Shown here one piece after another: positions 1-9,649 of a stretch of 64,000 bases of DNA. The stretch lies in contig BQMF02000052.1 in the NCBI GenBank assembly GCA_027922465.2, positions 558,001 to 622,000 on the forward strand. The letters run 5' to 3'. Under the pieces are notes generated by a model. It saw only the letters and a program-made list of their open reading frames with translations. It was not told the DNA's origin and searched no databases. The DNA is from Turritopsis dohrnii. Lineage: Eukaryota; Cnidaria; Hydrozoa; Anthoathecata; Oceaniidae. Made by a program: the position numbers and the translations under genes. Within the stretch, counting starts at the first letter, position 1; each line of letters opens with the position of its first letter.

Positions 1-159
1 TGTGACGACATATGTGGGCCCAAATCAATACTTCCATCATTGGAAACGTTTGAACCTCTGTAAAAGTTTCTTTTTTTTAGGCTCCTTTTGTGACACAGTT
101 AACCAGGTGCCATTGTACTGCTCTGAAACTTTTATATCAGTTAATTTTCATTATATAAG

Positions 160-232
160 ACTCTCGAAAACTCGAACTCTTAGGGAACAACATGGAAAAT
201 AGTTCGAGTTATCGAGTGTTCGAGTTTTTGAG
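160..232. repeat. Tigger/pogo-type inverted-repeat fragment
   Basis: Two arms built on ACTCTC[AG]AAAACTCGAAC face each other across about 75 bp. The design resembles the pogo/Tigger-type MITEs at 4204 and 61262. No TA duplication is preserved, so this looks like an old relic in an intron of the left-edge gene. Bases 1-267 otherwise hold nothing I recognise. Confidence 0.4.
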
Positions 233-267
233 AGTAGATTCTATGTTTGATAAATCTAATTTCCTAC

Positions 268-393
268 GTTTGTGTCATTTGCCTCCTCACTTTCTTTTCG
301 TATAGATTTCTCATCATCCTTTATCAAGACTTTCTGGTTTTTTTCATTTGATTCAAAATGTTTCCAAAACTCGTCCAAATCATCTTTCAGCGA
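268..393 (-). CDS. Exon 8, fourth motif (SLKDDLDEFWKHFES)
   Basis: 42 codons from TTTTAG to GTAGGA, phase 0. Near-copy of the 2962-3090 exon at its start, different in its lysine/glutamate-rich tail. Further exons must lie beyond the left edge. Confidence 0.65.
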
Positions 394-3300
394 CTAAAAG
401 AAAAAAATCCTCATAATATTGAAGAAAACAGAAAAGAAGAATAAAATATAAAGAAAATTTGTAACTATATTAACTTCCCATTTAGTGACCAACAAAGTTT
501 TCTTTATTTTTGTTTGAAAGAACAAGGCAACATACGAGAATGTTCTCATTAATCCAAACACATATTACAAAGTTTAAGGTGTAAGCATATTGTTTAATTA
601 TAGCAACCAAGATGTCTACTATGTGTCTACCTATGTGTTATTTACTCACATATCTGTATGAATGATTTTTCTTCCTTTGAATGGGTAAGGTGTTGTAGCG
701 AGCGGCCAGAGAATTTGTATGTCCGTTCTGTTCGAAATTCAGTGCAAACTAAACCAATAAACGAATAGGATGTTATTTTTGGAAAACATAATGTTTTGTA
801 TTTCGAAGACAGTTTGCTCCTAAATGATGTGATATGCTCATATATAAAGCTTATATTCTTATTTAGAAAAAAAATGTCTCCTAAAAAGCTTTGTCATTCA
901 ACTTATTTAGAGATCAAAGTAACTATCTAATATTATCAAAAACACGCCGGCCTTTTACTTCGTCTGCATTGAACAGGCCTCTTATTAGACATTCATGGCA
1001 CTTTTTGCTTTAGTATGTTGATCACCTCATAGGTGCAGGTCTCTAAGCGGAATTCAAGACAACCTCGTCTTCGCCGTCATCCGTATATCAAAAAAGCAAG
1101 AAGCCCTGGTAACGAGGTTGGAATTAAAAGACAATAAAAATTCATTTTAAAATTCAATCTTATATTGTATTCTAAGAAAATTATTTTCGTCTCGCTCAAA
1201 ACTTTCCTTACTTAAAATGTTTTTTGTTGACGATCTCTTTCTTATAAAACAAGAAGCAAAGTAGATATATTCAAAAAGACAAGTTTCAGAACGACATTTA
1301 TATCAATGTCAATTTATCCAGTAATGAATATTTTAGAATAAATACTATATAAATAAATACATTTTTTCTTCAGTAATAAATAAGCAAGTCTTTGCAAGTT
1401 CTTACTTCTTCATCAGATCTGAGCCTTTCCCCATTTACATCGGTGATGTGACTCTTCATATCTCCTGTACTATCCAATGCACTGCTGTCCGTTATGTCTG
1501 TATCCAAAGAAGAACTCCAGAAATCTTCTAGATCAGCGTTTGACTATAAGTATAATAACACTTGGTCTAGAAAATTCTCATGAGAATGTTGATTACTTAA
1601 AAGGTCATAATGCCACACTAACTAAATGGACGGTACATTATAGAAGAACAAATAGTGAATACTAAAGATAACTAGAGCGGTTACAAATCGTGTTAGAGGC
1701 AATAAAAGAAATCATATATCAAATGGAACTTTTAAGTAAGTAACTGGGAATTTTGAGTACTTGGGTTTCCATCTCTAATGGTTGAATCTGCCTCTCGCGC
1801 CGACTTGGCTGACTTAACGACATAGATACGTGTTGCATTGCTATAACTTGCACGAGCCAGTGTACCGTCAATCAATGGCTCCTAATTGGTCGATACGATG
1901 CTTGTAAAGTGGATGGAAATTGAGTAATGAGATGCGACATCACGTGAAATTGCAAAGGAGTGACAGGGACCGTTTTCAAAAGTACTTAACCCTACACCGT
2001 TGACAACCAACTTCATACAACATTATAGCAGTGAAACTAACATTTCCTATGGCGTGTTGTACTATTGTCTCATGATCCACTAGCAACTTCGAACCACCCT
2101 GAGTTCTTGTCTTTCCTATATACAGGCGATCCTATCAGGACAGCGAAAAAATTGGAAGCCCTGTGATCAAAGTTGCTCACTAAGAGTTTTGCATAGATTT
2201 CTCCATAAATTAGAAATTATCATTTTAATTTTTTTATTCTGAAAAGTTTGTAGAGAGCTTTATGTTTCCATGCTAACACAAACAATAAAGCATTTCTTGT
2301 TCCTCGGATTATTGTCACTAACTGCAACCAAATTTATCTTTCAACTCACTTCATTAGGTACCATTGAAAACTTTCCTATTGGCTATGGCAGGTTTCAGGT
2401 GAAGAAGAACGAACCATTGAATAACTTGTGTTAAAAAAGAGACTTACTTTCTCTGACTGGGCACTGTAGGTACTGGAAAAACTCATGGGTAGGTCCACAC
2501 TTGTTGAATTTCCTTCGGTATTACAATGTTCTTCGTTGTCTTGTTTTTTATTTAATGAACTAAGTGATTCCCAAAATTCTTCAATATCGGCTTGAGACTA
2601 AAATAAACAAGGATATACTTTAATGAAAACCACTCTATACCACAGACACGTTCAGCTCACGGTGTTAGTTTGGCTGACAGCGTGTTGGCCTTAAAAAATG
2701 TACAATGCTAACATTATAGCCACTTAATGTTTGGACCTTCCTTACCATCCAGTGGAGTTGGCATATGGAAGCTAGAACAACGTCATATCTAAACTTCCTA
2801 TTGGGTTACATGTAGTCTCAGTTGTCTTGATTTCATAAGACATATCATGAAGTTAATTAGGGTTTAACCGAAAGTGGTGTCATGTTCTGGTCAAGGCATT
2901 TAATGATAAATGTTTATGTGTTTACATTTTTCAGATACAAGAATTTGTATGAATACCCTACGTTTCTATAATGACTTTTTTCTTTTCGTCTTTTTGGAAA
3001 AGATTGTACTTCGTTGCTTGGCTCGGCATCTTGTTCGTCTTTATTTGATTCAAAGTGCTTCCAAAAATCATCCAGATCATCTCGCAGTGACTAAACATAA
3101 AACCATGCACCCCCTGGTTAATAGGAAGAAATCATTGCAGGTTTAACCACTTAGAGGCTTTTTTTATGAGAGGCAAGGGGCAATTGCTTGGCAGAACGAA
3201 AGTGAGATCTTCAAGGTATTTTCAAAATATATTCAACCAGCTGGAAATTTCCCATTCCGGGTATATTTTTAAATATAAACATGGCTTAAATTAATGCTCT

Positions 3301-6300
3301 CCACCTGTCGATAGTCTGCATTCTTTTTCGTTCTGTGTACAACTGGAAGCGTAAGGTATTGATTTTGTTGGTAACGACCAAACGCCTATGACAAGAGTTG
3401 TAACACAGTGAATTTTGATCGATTTTCCTGGCTTGCAGGGAATAAAGCAGCTTAAGAAGTAGGCTGGACATTTCTCCAACCGGTCATTTGCTTGATGGTC
3501 AATAATAGGTGGAGGGTGAGGGCTAGGGTTAATTTAGGGTCAGGATTGGTTAGGGGTAGGGTTGGTTAGGGGTAGGGTAGGTTGTTAAGGTTAGGGTTAG
3601 AGTTGGGGGTGAGGGGTTATTGGTTGTTAAGTAAATGGGGAAGGGTAATTGTCCTAGAACCCTTAGAAATTAAATTATGTATTACAATATTCTGGTGCTT
3701 TTCAAGCGGTTCATCCACAGTGACTTGAAGACGCTGTCGACGATCACGAAGATTTGGTAGCGATGGTGACTATGCATAAAGAAAAGAGAATCACTAAGCC
3801 GAATTCTGAATTGAACGGTCAATTTATCATAGTTCCTAGAAACTCTAATATTGAGTAGCTAATATTAACGATTTCTTTCGTGAACCTTAGATGGCTGAAC
3901 AACACATGGTCGCAATGACCAAGTTTTTCTTATATCGCAATGATCAAAACGTACGCAAAGAAAACCCTGGTCGGACCAGAGTGGTTAAAAATACCAACTG
4001 ATACGTACTATCTCCGTAATAGATCAAGGACTAAAGCTAGCCCTTAATAAAATCAAAAGTAGTTCCTTACTGAATCAAGGTCATTGAGGTCTTTAATATA
4101 GTTGTGGCGCGAAGAGTCGAGGTTTTCAGATGTCGTTCTCTTTATGGACAAGGAGATGTTTTTGAACGGCTGAAAAATGATAGCATATAAAACATCCCAT
4201 ATACAGTCTACTCTCGATAAGTGGAACCCCGGATAAGTGGAACATTCGATAAGTGGAACCATTTTTTTCGGTCCCGTCGAGGTTCCACTTATCGAGAGTA
4301 GACTGTACAATTATTACATAATAAATTGATGTCAATGATTGTGAACTATCGCGTCTTTTGTGTTTTAATATATTTTAATAAGATGCAGATTTATATATCG
4401 GCCTCTCTTACCCAGCTATCTACAAAGTTGATAACCCTAAATAAATTAATGGCTTACCGTCACAATGATGTTGGTTCGTTATGACAGCCGGCTTCGTTCC
4501 TCAAATTCACTACAGCATACTCCCGTTAAGTGGGACACTCAAGGGACCGAGCAAAAGTGTACTACTTAACAGGCGTCCTACTTATCTGAGGTCTCAGTTA
4601 AGCGAAGTTTTTTTTGGTTTGAAAAGGGTAAGCAAGTTCTCTTTATCCGGTATATCACTTAAAGATAATGAAATATTATTTGCAGAGCTGAGGGTTGCAC
4701 TATGCTGATGTCAGTAGAAATAGAACAATTGAGAAATGGTCTGGAAACTAGCAACTGTTTATTATCAACAAAGAGCTCAAACAAAGTAAAAAAAATGATT
4801 GGCTCTCTCGTGGAGATTATCTCACACTATAGATAGTTGATATGATAGATAGTTGATATTGATATAGATATATAGATAGTTGATATGTAGATATGATAGT
4901 TCATTATCTTTAACGATAGTATACAGCATTATGCTGATAGTGATCAAGTAAGAAACGTGATAGAATTCGTACTCACATCGTCTTGTGTATCAAGATTGAA
5001 TTTTCTGCATTTTGATTGTTCACTAATATTTAAAATCGTGTCTTCATTAGGATGGAAGACGTGATCCTTTAAGACAAGTCAAACATCATAAATTAAAAAT
5101 CTAGTCCTTTATCTTTTACCATAAACATTGGGATCAGAAATTGATGAATACACGTTTTTTTTTAGAAGGTGTTTTTTCATTTCATGATGAATATTCTTAA
5201 AGGTAGTGTCCGCTAAAAAATTGAAATTTTATATTGTTGAAATATATTTTCACTGATTATGAATTTGTAGATCAAATTTTTTCAAAAGACTTTATAACCA
5301 CGATAATGTTCGTTTTATAATTCTCCTTCGGCACACGATCGTCTTCTTCGATCGCCATATTGTAAACATGCTTTCAAATTCAAAACGAGATTAATCTAAT
5401 ATGTCCATTGTGACGTAGAGACTTGGTTAGAAAAAAATCTGTATGGAAATATTTTATCGAAGCAAAAGAAAGAGAACAAGATGCCCTTACGGGCAGAAAG
5501 ATTTCTGCAAAATCAGTTGAAAAATTAAAATATGAAAAATGAAATACTACAATAGCATTCTTGAAACTTGAATGATTTTGAATCATTGAATGGTTGAATA
5601 ATTTCTACAATATTCCTAATTACATACTTCCAGGACATTTTGAAGGCATAATTGACACAATGAGAAACTTTATTATAATGTATATATATACTGCCAATAA
5701 ACTGAACAACATTTGTTGATAGAAAATAATATAAAAGATACATGGATCCTATCAGATATCTTAATGAGTATGATCATAAACTCAAAACATTTTTCAAAGA
5801 ACATATAAATTTTGGTCATGCAAAATACATTTATATCGACTAAAATCAACATACATAATATAGTTAACTCATATCAGAAATTTTTGTTTTAGTTTGATTA
5901 ACAATATGGCATGCACTTATATTCTTCATCTAAGTTGAAATTCATGATCAGCTTAAAAAAAATCTTTAGGAAATTTAAGAAAGGTTGAATGAGTTTTACA
6001 ACATGACATTACATTTCTGATTACATTCATATGCACCCAAAGGCATTGCAAAACTGTAATTGACACTACGCGAAACTTCATTGCATATACGTATACACCA
6101 CCGATAAACTTAATTGCATCTGAATGACATAAAACATCCCTTCTTTTGGTGGGAGTACAAAATCAGCTTATGTTTATATTGATATTTTCAGATGTCACAC
6201 AGTGACTACGTATATACGTAAATCATAAACTTTAAACATTTGATATGTACTATCAATCTCTTTAATTACAAATGTAATTCCCAATATTGCAAACACAAAA

Positions 6301-9300
6301 ACCAAACAAAGATTTTGATCATTTAAAAAATAAACCTATGCATGCTCTAAACTTCTAAGTCACCACACACACACACACATATTTATATACTGAAAGGAAA
6401 ATTTTGGGTTGTTACATGATTTGCTGTGTATTGAGTTTACAGGCAATTGGAAGATGTTTGAATTCGCTACTATATTTAGGAAAGCCATTTGTAATAAAGG
6501 ACATTGACAATATAATATAACTTAAAAACAAATCAAACATTAAAACATTAAAAAATTATCATCAAACATTAAAACATTACATTAAAACATCAGTAGACCC
6601 ACATTTTTGATGTTGGAGCTGAGGAGGACTCTAAGCTGAGCTTCAGTATCCACAGCTTAAAAAGAATAAGCCCATACATGAAACAAACGAAGATGTTTTG
6701 TGTTTTCACTAAAAACAAACAACAAATGTATACCTTTTTCATCACTCTTCTGTTTACAAAATGTTGAAATCTTCTTTAGAAAAGAATGATCACAGTTCAA
6801 AATAATTCGAAGTTTCTTCTAAAGATTTTGTTTTCATCTTAAAATATGTATATGCTCTTAAAAATCCATTTAATATTGACCAAAGAAACTTGTAAATCTA
6901 AAAGGGTTTCTTCACTGGGTGACATGCGTTGCACGACGTTTTGGTTTCATGTAAACGCACGCATGAATTTTCAAAAAACCGCTAGGTTTGGACAGTAAGA
7001 AAAAAAAGAAGAAAACGAAAGCCGGTTGTAATAGCTTTCTTGCTTACGCAGAAATCTAAAAAGCAATAGAGAAAAAGTAGAACACTTTTCATCTGTACCC
7101 CCGTTTACTTTTTTTAAAAGATTAAATGAACTATTCATGTGTGTACGTGCTGAAAAATTAAGCCGATAAGAGCCGTTTTTCACCAACCTGAAATCATGAA
7201 GAAGAGTAATGATAAATTTTTATGATAAATAAATGCAACATCGTTCAACCTGGGCTTTTAGGACTCCGCTTCTCTTGCGAAACATTTTGTTTTGTTTCTC
7301 GTAACTAGTTGAGAATAGTCAAATCCGCTGGTTCATTCCATGATTTTTTTCTTTTGCGAAATTATTTTCGTTCATGATTTCTTGGTGTGCTGCATACGGA
7401 TGTAAGAACAACAGCAAAACCAATTATGACAAAAGTTTCTTTTCTCTTCCTAATGATCACACTGTACGAGAAGCGTGGATCAAAGCAATAAATCGCACAG
7501 CTCTTCCAAAAAAGGTCTTCTTGTGTTCAGATCATTTTGAAGAGAGTGATTTTGATAGGAGTTGGCAAATGCAAAGGGAAACGGTGAACAAGAACAGTCG
7601 CGTAAAACGGCACTTAAAAAAAGAGGCTATACCAAATTTACGCATAAGGAAATGCCAAGTTGACGATCATCGTCGAATGTTACAGCAATGAAGAAAAAAA
7701 GAGAAGATGTAAAAAATTGATTCCGATTTTAAATCATCGTCTAGCGTGTTTAAACCACTTCTATGCATAGGCGGATGTATCCGCCTCTGTATGGCATTTT
7801 GTTTGACTTTTGTTTGACAATTGCACCCGATGAAAGAACGTCACGTGACGAAATCATTGATGAATCATTACGATATAAACCAACCTCGAACCCAGGGTCT
7901 CTTGCCTTAAGAGATCCTGGGTTCGAGGTTGGATATAAACGAATCAAATTGTAAATAATTCTATTTTTATATTTCACAGTTTTCTCAAAATTTTTACTAT
8001 TACGTGTTATTCAACATAAAAGTCATTTCAGAGACATCGACGTCATCACAATAACCGGTATACAAGCTATTGTCACTCGGAAACTCTTCCCGAATTCGTG
8101 AGACAACACATGATGGTATCACTCTTCTCACTCCCTTCCCTAAGCGTGCGTGAATAAACCAACAAAACTGCCGATATGCTGCATAACGGTAGGATCTAAA
8201 ACCGGGAGAAGATTTTAAATAAATTGAAAATGTTTACTTTCACTTTCTTTATGTGATTATACAATGCACAAACTTGCTAGTAACTTCATTTCTTTTCGCC
8301 AGACCTCTGCTTTCTCTATCATGCAATGCTACTAAAGCTGTCCAAAGACAACTTTAGGAGTTGAAGTCTTCGTGATCGATAACACAATTCTTGTCTTATA
8401 TTGAAATATAAATTATTGTTATAATAATAAAAAATTATTAAAAAATTATTATCACCACGTTTCTTATATAATTTCATTAATTCTGGGTATATACGTACCT
8501 TGTAAATGGACGTATTTTATCTCGTCGATTTCATGGCAACACGTGCACTCCTTGCCTGTTGTCTTACAATTCCCGCAAAGACACCAATTTTCTCGGGCTT
8601 GAGAAGAGTGCCCTAACGTGAAATCACCAGATTCCTCGTCATAATGGCTCACTTATCGATTGCGGTGATTTTTCAGGCTCATACTGAAAACCTATCACTT
8701 CCCATGATTTATTAGCAGAAGACATTAATTTAATAAATTGAAAAAATAGGTCACCTTTAGCTTTCTATTCATAAAATAGTTTTTTATAAAAGCGAACCTT
8801 TTTTAACGCAAAATTGCGATAAAACAAACGAAGAAAGCCAGGGGGATATCTATGTGTTTTCACCAAGTTTAAATTTTCTAACCAAGTCTCTACGTCATAC
8901 GCATAATTCTGCATATTAATTAGTTTACCCAATCTTTTTTGCGCTACAGATGTTCAACAAGATGAACGTTGTGTTTTGTAAAAAGCTTTTTAAAAAATTG
9001 TGTTATAGACAACATAAAGAAAATTAAAAATTTTTTAAATATATTTTCGATGATAACTTGCAAAAATCTTTAATTCTTGAAATTTTGATTTTTTAGCGGA
9101 CACTACCTTTAACTTTTTAGTCAAAATCATCCTAATATAATTCTTAAAATATTCTTAAGGCCTTACCTAACTTTTCGTGCCCAGAAACAAAAGATAAAAC
9201 TCAAAATGCAAAAAAGGGTAAAACAAATAACTTACAGCAATGGAGAGTCACGTGAGAGAATGTTTACATTGATAATTATAAAACAAATAGCACCTACTAC

Positions 9301-9649
9301 TTATAAAACAAAATAAATTCTGACAAAATAAATTTTGAGCTCATAAAATCTTAAGATGGCCATATTCTTAAGACATTCTTAACTTTTTGACCAGTTTCAT
9401 CTTGAACATTCTTATAAAGCGTATTCTTATAAAAAAAGCGTACATGGGATACCATATGACTCTTCACCCACACATGGTTCCTTCAACGTGTTTTTTTTTA
9501 TATGATGAAAAAAACGAGGGAAGAAAACTTACTCTTCGATTCGAGTTCTGGCTCGAAATGTTTTCATTGCTGTAAAAAAGATCAAAAACTCCACTGTCAC
9601 AATTTTCTTTATCGCTACCACAATGTTTATACTTTTCATCCGAATACAT
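268..9649 (-). CDS. Uncharacterised multi-exon gene with repeated SxxD[LI]xxFW exons (5' part)
   Basis: I do not recognise this protein. Eight exons can be read on the minus strand: 9649-9533, 5066-4977, 4169-4071, 3769-3686, 3090-2962, 2597-2448, 1543-1406 and 393-268. Each has AG before and GT after, each is a multiple of three, and all are phase 0, so any can be skipped or duplicated without a frameshift. The start ATG at 9649 has an in-frame TGA 15 bases upstream. Together they give 311 residues and the gene runs off the left edge. Four exons start with a related motif: SLRDDLDDFWKHFES, SQADIEEFWESL, SNADLEDFWSSS and SLKDDLDEFWKHFES. The rest is acidic, polar and low in hydrophobics, so probably disordered. 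No signal peptide or membrane segment is seen. WKHFE resembles WxxF[DE] adaptor-binding motifs and WESL resembles an LC3-interacting core; both are guesses. Intron 1 holds the Kolobok-like element. Confidence 0.7.
394..1405. other. Intron with one foldback repeat
   Basis: AT-rich intron. The only structure I see is the foldback-family copy at 1059-1122. No coding signal. Confidence 0.5.
1059..1122. repeat. Foldback-family hairpin, copy 1
   Basis: Arms AACCTCGTC and AACGAGGTTGG enclose the family core ATCCGTATATC..AAGCAAGAAGCCCTGG. The left arm is shortened compared with the copy at 7880. Confidence 0.6.
1406..1543 (-). CDS. Exon 7, third motif (SNADLEDFWSSS)
   Basis: 46 codons, phase 0, from TTATAG to GTAAGA. 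The part after the motif is rich in D, S and T. Confidence 0.65.
1790..2008 (-). repeat. Old tRNA-derived SINE copy
   Basis: On the minus strand the order of blocks matches the SINE at 43300-43508: an A-box-like head near 2005, then the GCGACATC/ATCTCATTACTCA segment, then a GGAGCCATTG block. It is strongly diverged and its B box is not intact. Lies in the intron between the exons at 1543 and 2448. Confidence 0.45.
2448..2597 (-). CDS. Exon 6, second motif (SQADIEEFWESL)
   Basis: 50 codons, phase 0, from TTTTAG to GTAAGT. After the motif come KKQDNEEH and a serine-rich end, STYSAQSEK. Confidence 0.65.
2962..3090 (-). CDS. Exon 5, first SxxDLDDFW motif
   Basis: 43 codons opening SLRDDLDDFWKHFESN after TTTAG and ending SHYRN before GTAGGG. 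It closely matches the exon at 268-393 in its first 16 residues and uses the same AAC|GTAGG donor, which suggests exon duplication. Confidence 0.65.
3505..3625 (+). repeat. G-rich telomere-like degenerate repeat
   Basis: About 120 bp of units such as GTTAGGGTTAG, GGTTAGGGGTAGG and TTAGGGTC, all G-rich on the plus strand. They resemble degenerate TTAGGG telomere repeats inside an intron. Many runs of three to five G make quadruplex formation plausible. Confidence 0.55.
3686..3769 (-). CDS. Exon 4 of the SxxD[LI]xxFW gene
   Basis: 28 codons, SPSLPNLRDRRQRLQ to KHQNI, bordered by ATAG and GTAATA, phase 0. Basic in the middle, unlike the acidic neighbours. Confidence 0.55.
4071..4169 (-). CDS. 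Exon 3 of the SxxD[LI]xxFW gene
   Basis: 33 codons, PFKNISLSIK to DLNDLDS, bordered by TTTTTCAG and GTAAGG, phase 0. Its 5' border lies 35 bp from a Tigger-type MITE in the intron. Confidence 0.6.
4204..4305. mobile_element. Tigger/pogo-type MITE with TA duplication
   Basis: Perfect-looking terminal repeats, CAGTCTACTCTCGATAAGTG at the left and its reverse complement at the right, flanked by TA at 4202-4203 and 4306-4307. The 102 bp body repeats CGATAAGTGGAAC and has no coding capacity. TA target and CAG ends fit the Tc1/mariner superfamily, pogo branch. Confidence 0.75.
4513..4620. mobile_element. Second Tigger-like relic
   Basis: Begins TA|CAGCATACTCCCGTTAAGTG and ends near CAGTTAAGCGAAG, with inner AAGTGGGACACT and CTACTTAACAGG pieces. 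Same design as the element at 4204 but a different family and without a clean right end. Confidence 0.5.
4820..4905 (+). repeat. ATAGATAGTTGATAT-type simple repeat
   Basis: Imperfect tandem units of GATAGATAGTTGATAT in an intron. Simple-sequence tract with no other feature. Confidence 0.6.
4977..5066 (-). CDS. Exon 2 of the SxxD[LI]xxFW gene
   Basis: 30 codons, DHVFHPNEDT to NLDTQDD, bordered by AAAG and GTGAGT. Phase 0 on both sides. It lies 134 bp to the left of the Kolobok-like element on the + map, so intron 1 contains that insertion. Confidence 0.6.
5230..7373. other. Non-coding left half of the Kolobok-like element
   Basis: AT-rich, with no ORF that resembles a protein family. A short CA microsatellite lies at 6364-6379 and a small ACATTAAAAC direct repeat at 6535-6592. 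If a transposase core was once here, I cannot see it. Confidence 0.5.
7374..7691 (+). CDS. THAP-domain protein (105 aa)
   Basis: The ORF encodes essentially one THAP zinc-finger DNA-binding domain. The C2CH signature is complete: C5 and C10 at the start (CAAYGC), then C51 and H54 (CSDH), with the invariant W35, F60 and an AIP box at 85-87 (AVPTIF-type). The family binds DNA in a sequence-specific way and is the usual N-terminal module of P-element and Kolobok transposases. Here a stop follows 18 residues after the AIP box, so the catalytic part is missing or on exons I cannot find. It lies inside the TTAA-flanked element, which points to transposon rather than host origin. The ATG opens directly into the domain, so the start is secure. 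Confidence 0.85.
   Translation: MISWCAAYGCKNNSKTNYDKSFFSLPNDHTVREAWIKAINRTALPKKVFLCSDHFEESDFDRSWQMQRETVNKNSRVKRHLKKEAIPNLRIRKCQVDDHRRMLQQ
7880..7932. repeat. Foldback-family hairpin, copy 2 (best palindrome)
   Basis: CCAACCTCGAACCCAGG pairs with CCTGGGTTCGAGGTTGG at the other end. The inner bases also pair, leaving a loop of only a few bases. Nested inside the Kolobok-like element, so it is younger than that element or travelled with it. Confidence 0.75.
8000..8725 (-). pseudogene. P2X7-like cysteine-rich domain gene, decayed
   Basis: Three blocks on the minus strand resemble the cytosolic C-terminal (ballast-type) domain of P2X7 receptors, a family also found as stand-alone proteins in cnidarians and fishes. 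Block 8725-8499 starts MSSANKSWEVIGFQYEPE and continues, after a frameshift near 8650, into WCLCGNCKTTGKECTCCHEI and a GTACGT donor. Block 8389-8285 has CVIDHEDF and an in-frame TAA at 8354-8356. Block 8195-8000 has SYRYAAYRQFCWFIHARLG, RRVIPSCVVSRIREEFPS and a terminal TAA. Zinc-binding cysteines in the CxCGNC and ECxCC patterns are present. The frameshift, the stop and the poorly matching splice phases argue for a pseudogene, though a sequence error could explain some of this. There is no ion-channel domain. It lies inside the Kolobok-like element, opposite to the THAP ORF. Confidence 0.75.
9533..9649 (-). CDS. Exon 1 of the SxxD[LI]xxFW gene
   Basis: 39 codons starting MYSDEKYKHC and ending NSNRR before a strong donor GTAAGT. 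An in-frame TGA just upstream supports the ATG. The sequence is hydrophilic, with no signal peptide. Confidence 0.6.

Larger units (their letters stand above)
5201..9108. mobile_element. Kolobok-like DNA transposon, 3.9 kb, TTAA target
   Basis: Terminal inverted repeats of about 30 bp start AGGTAGTGTCCGCTAAAAAA at both ends. TTAA lies at 5197-5200 and again at 9109-9112. A second inverted block, GACGTAGAGACTTGGTTAGA, sits about 210 bp inside each end (near 5411 and 8880). Inside are a THAP ORF on the plus strand (7374-7691) and a decayed P2X7-like gene on the minus strand (8725-8000). TTAA targets plus a THAP domain are known traits of the Kolobok superfamily; piggyBac also uses TTAA but has no THAP. 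No transposase catalytic core is visible, so the copy is probably non-autonomous or decayed. It sits in intron 1 of the left-edge gene. Confidence 0.8.
5146..9445. mobile_element. AAGAAT-type MITE split by the Kolobok-like insertion
   Basis: The parts 5146-5200 and 9109-9445 join into one element, rich in TTCTTAA, that matches the uninterrupted relative at 44493-44872 in reverse orientation. In the relative, the sequence spanning the insertion point reads GATGAATATTCTTAACTTTT with one TTAA. Here that TTAA occurs on both sides of 5201-9108. The pair therefore documents an insertion with TTAA duplication. Confidence 0.75.

Noticed and set aside
7880..7932. CRISPR repeat or bacterial terminator
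   Set aside because: The hairpins are dispersed, not in an array with spacers, and the window is eukaryotic (introns, LINE, MITEs).
8464..8652. Independent gene starting at 8652
   Set aside because: That position is GTG with a stop directly before it. The real start of the block is the ATG at 8725, followed by a frameshift.
5201..9108. piggyBac element because of TTAA
   Set aside because: The ends do not start with CCC as in piggyBac, and a THAP domain is present, which points to Kolobok.
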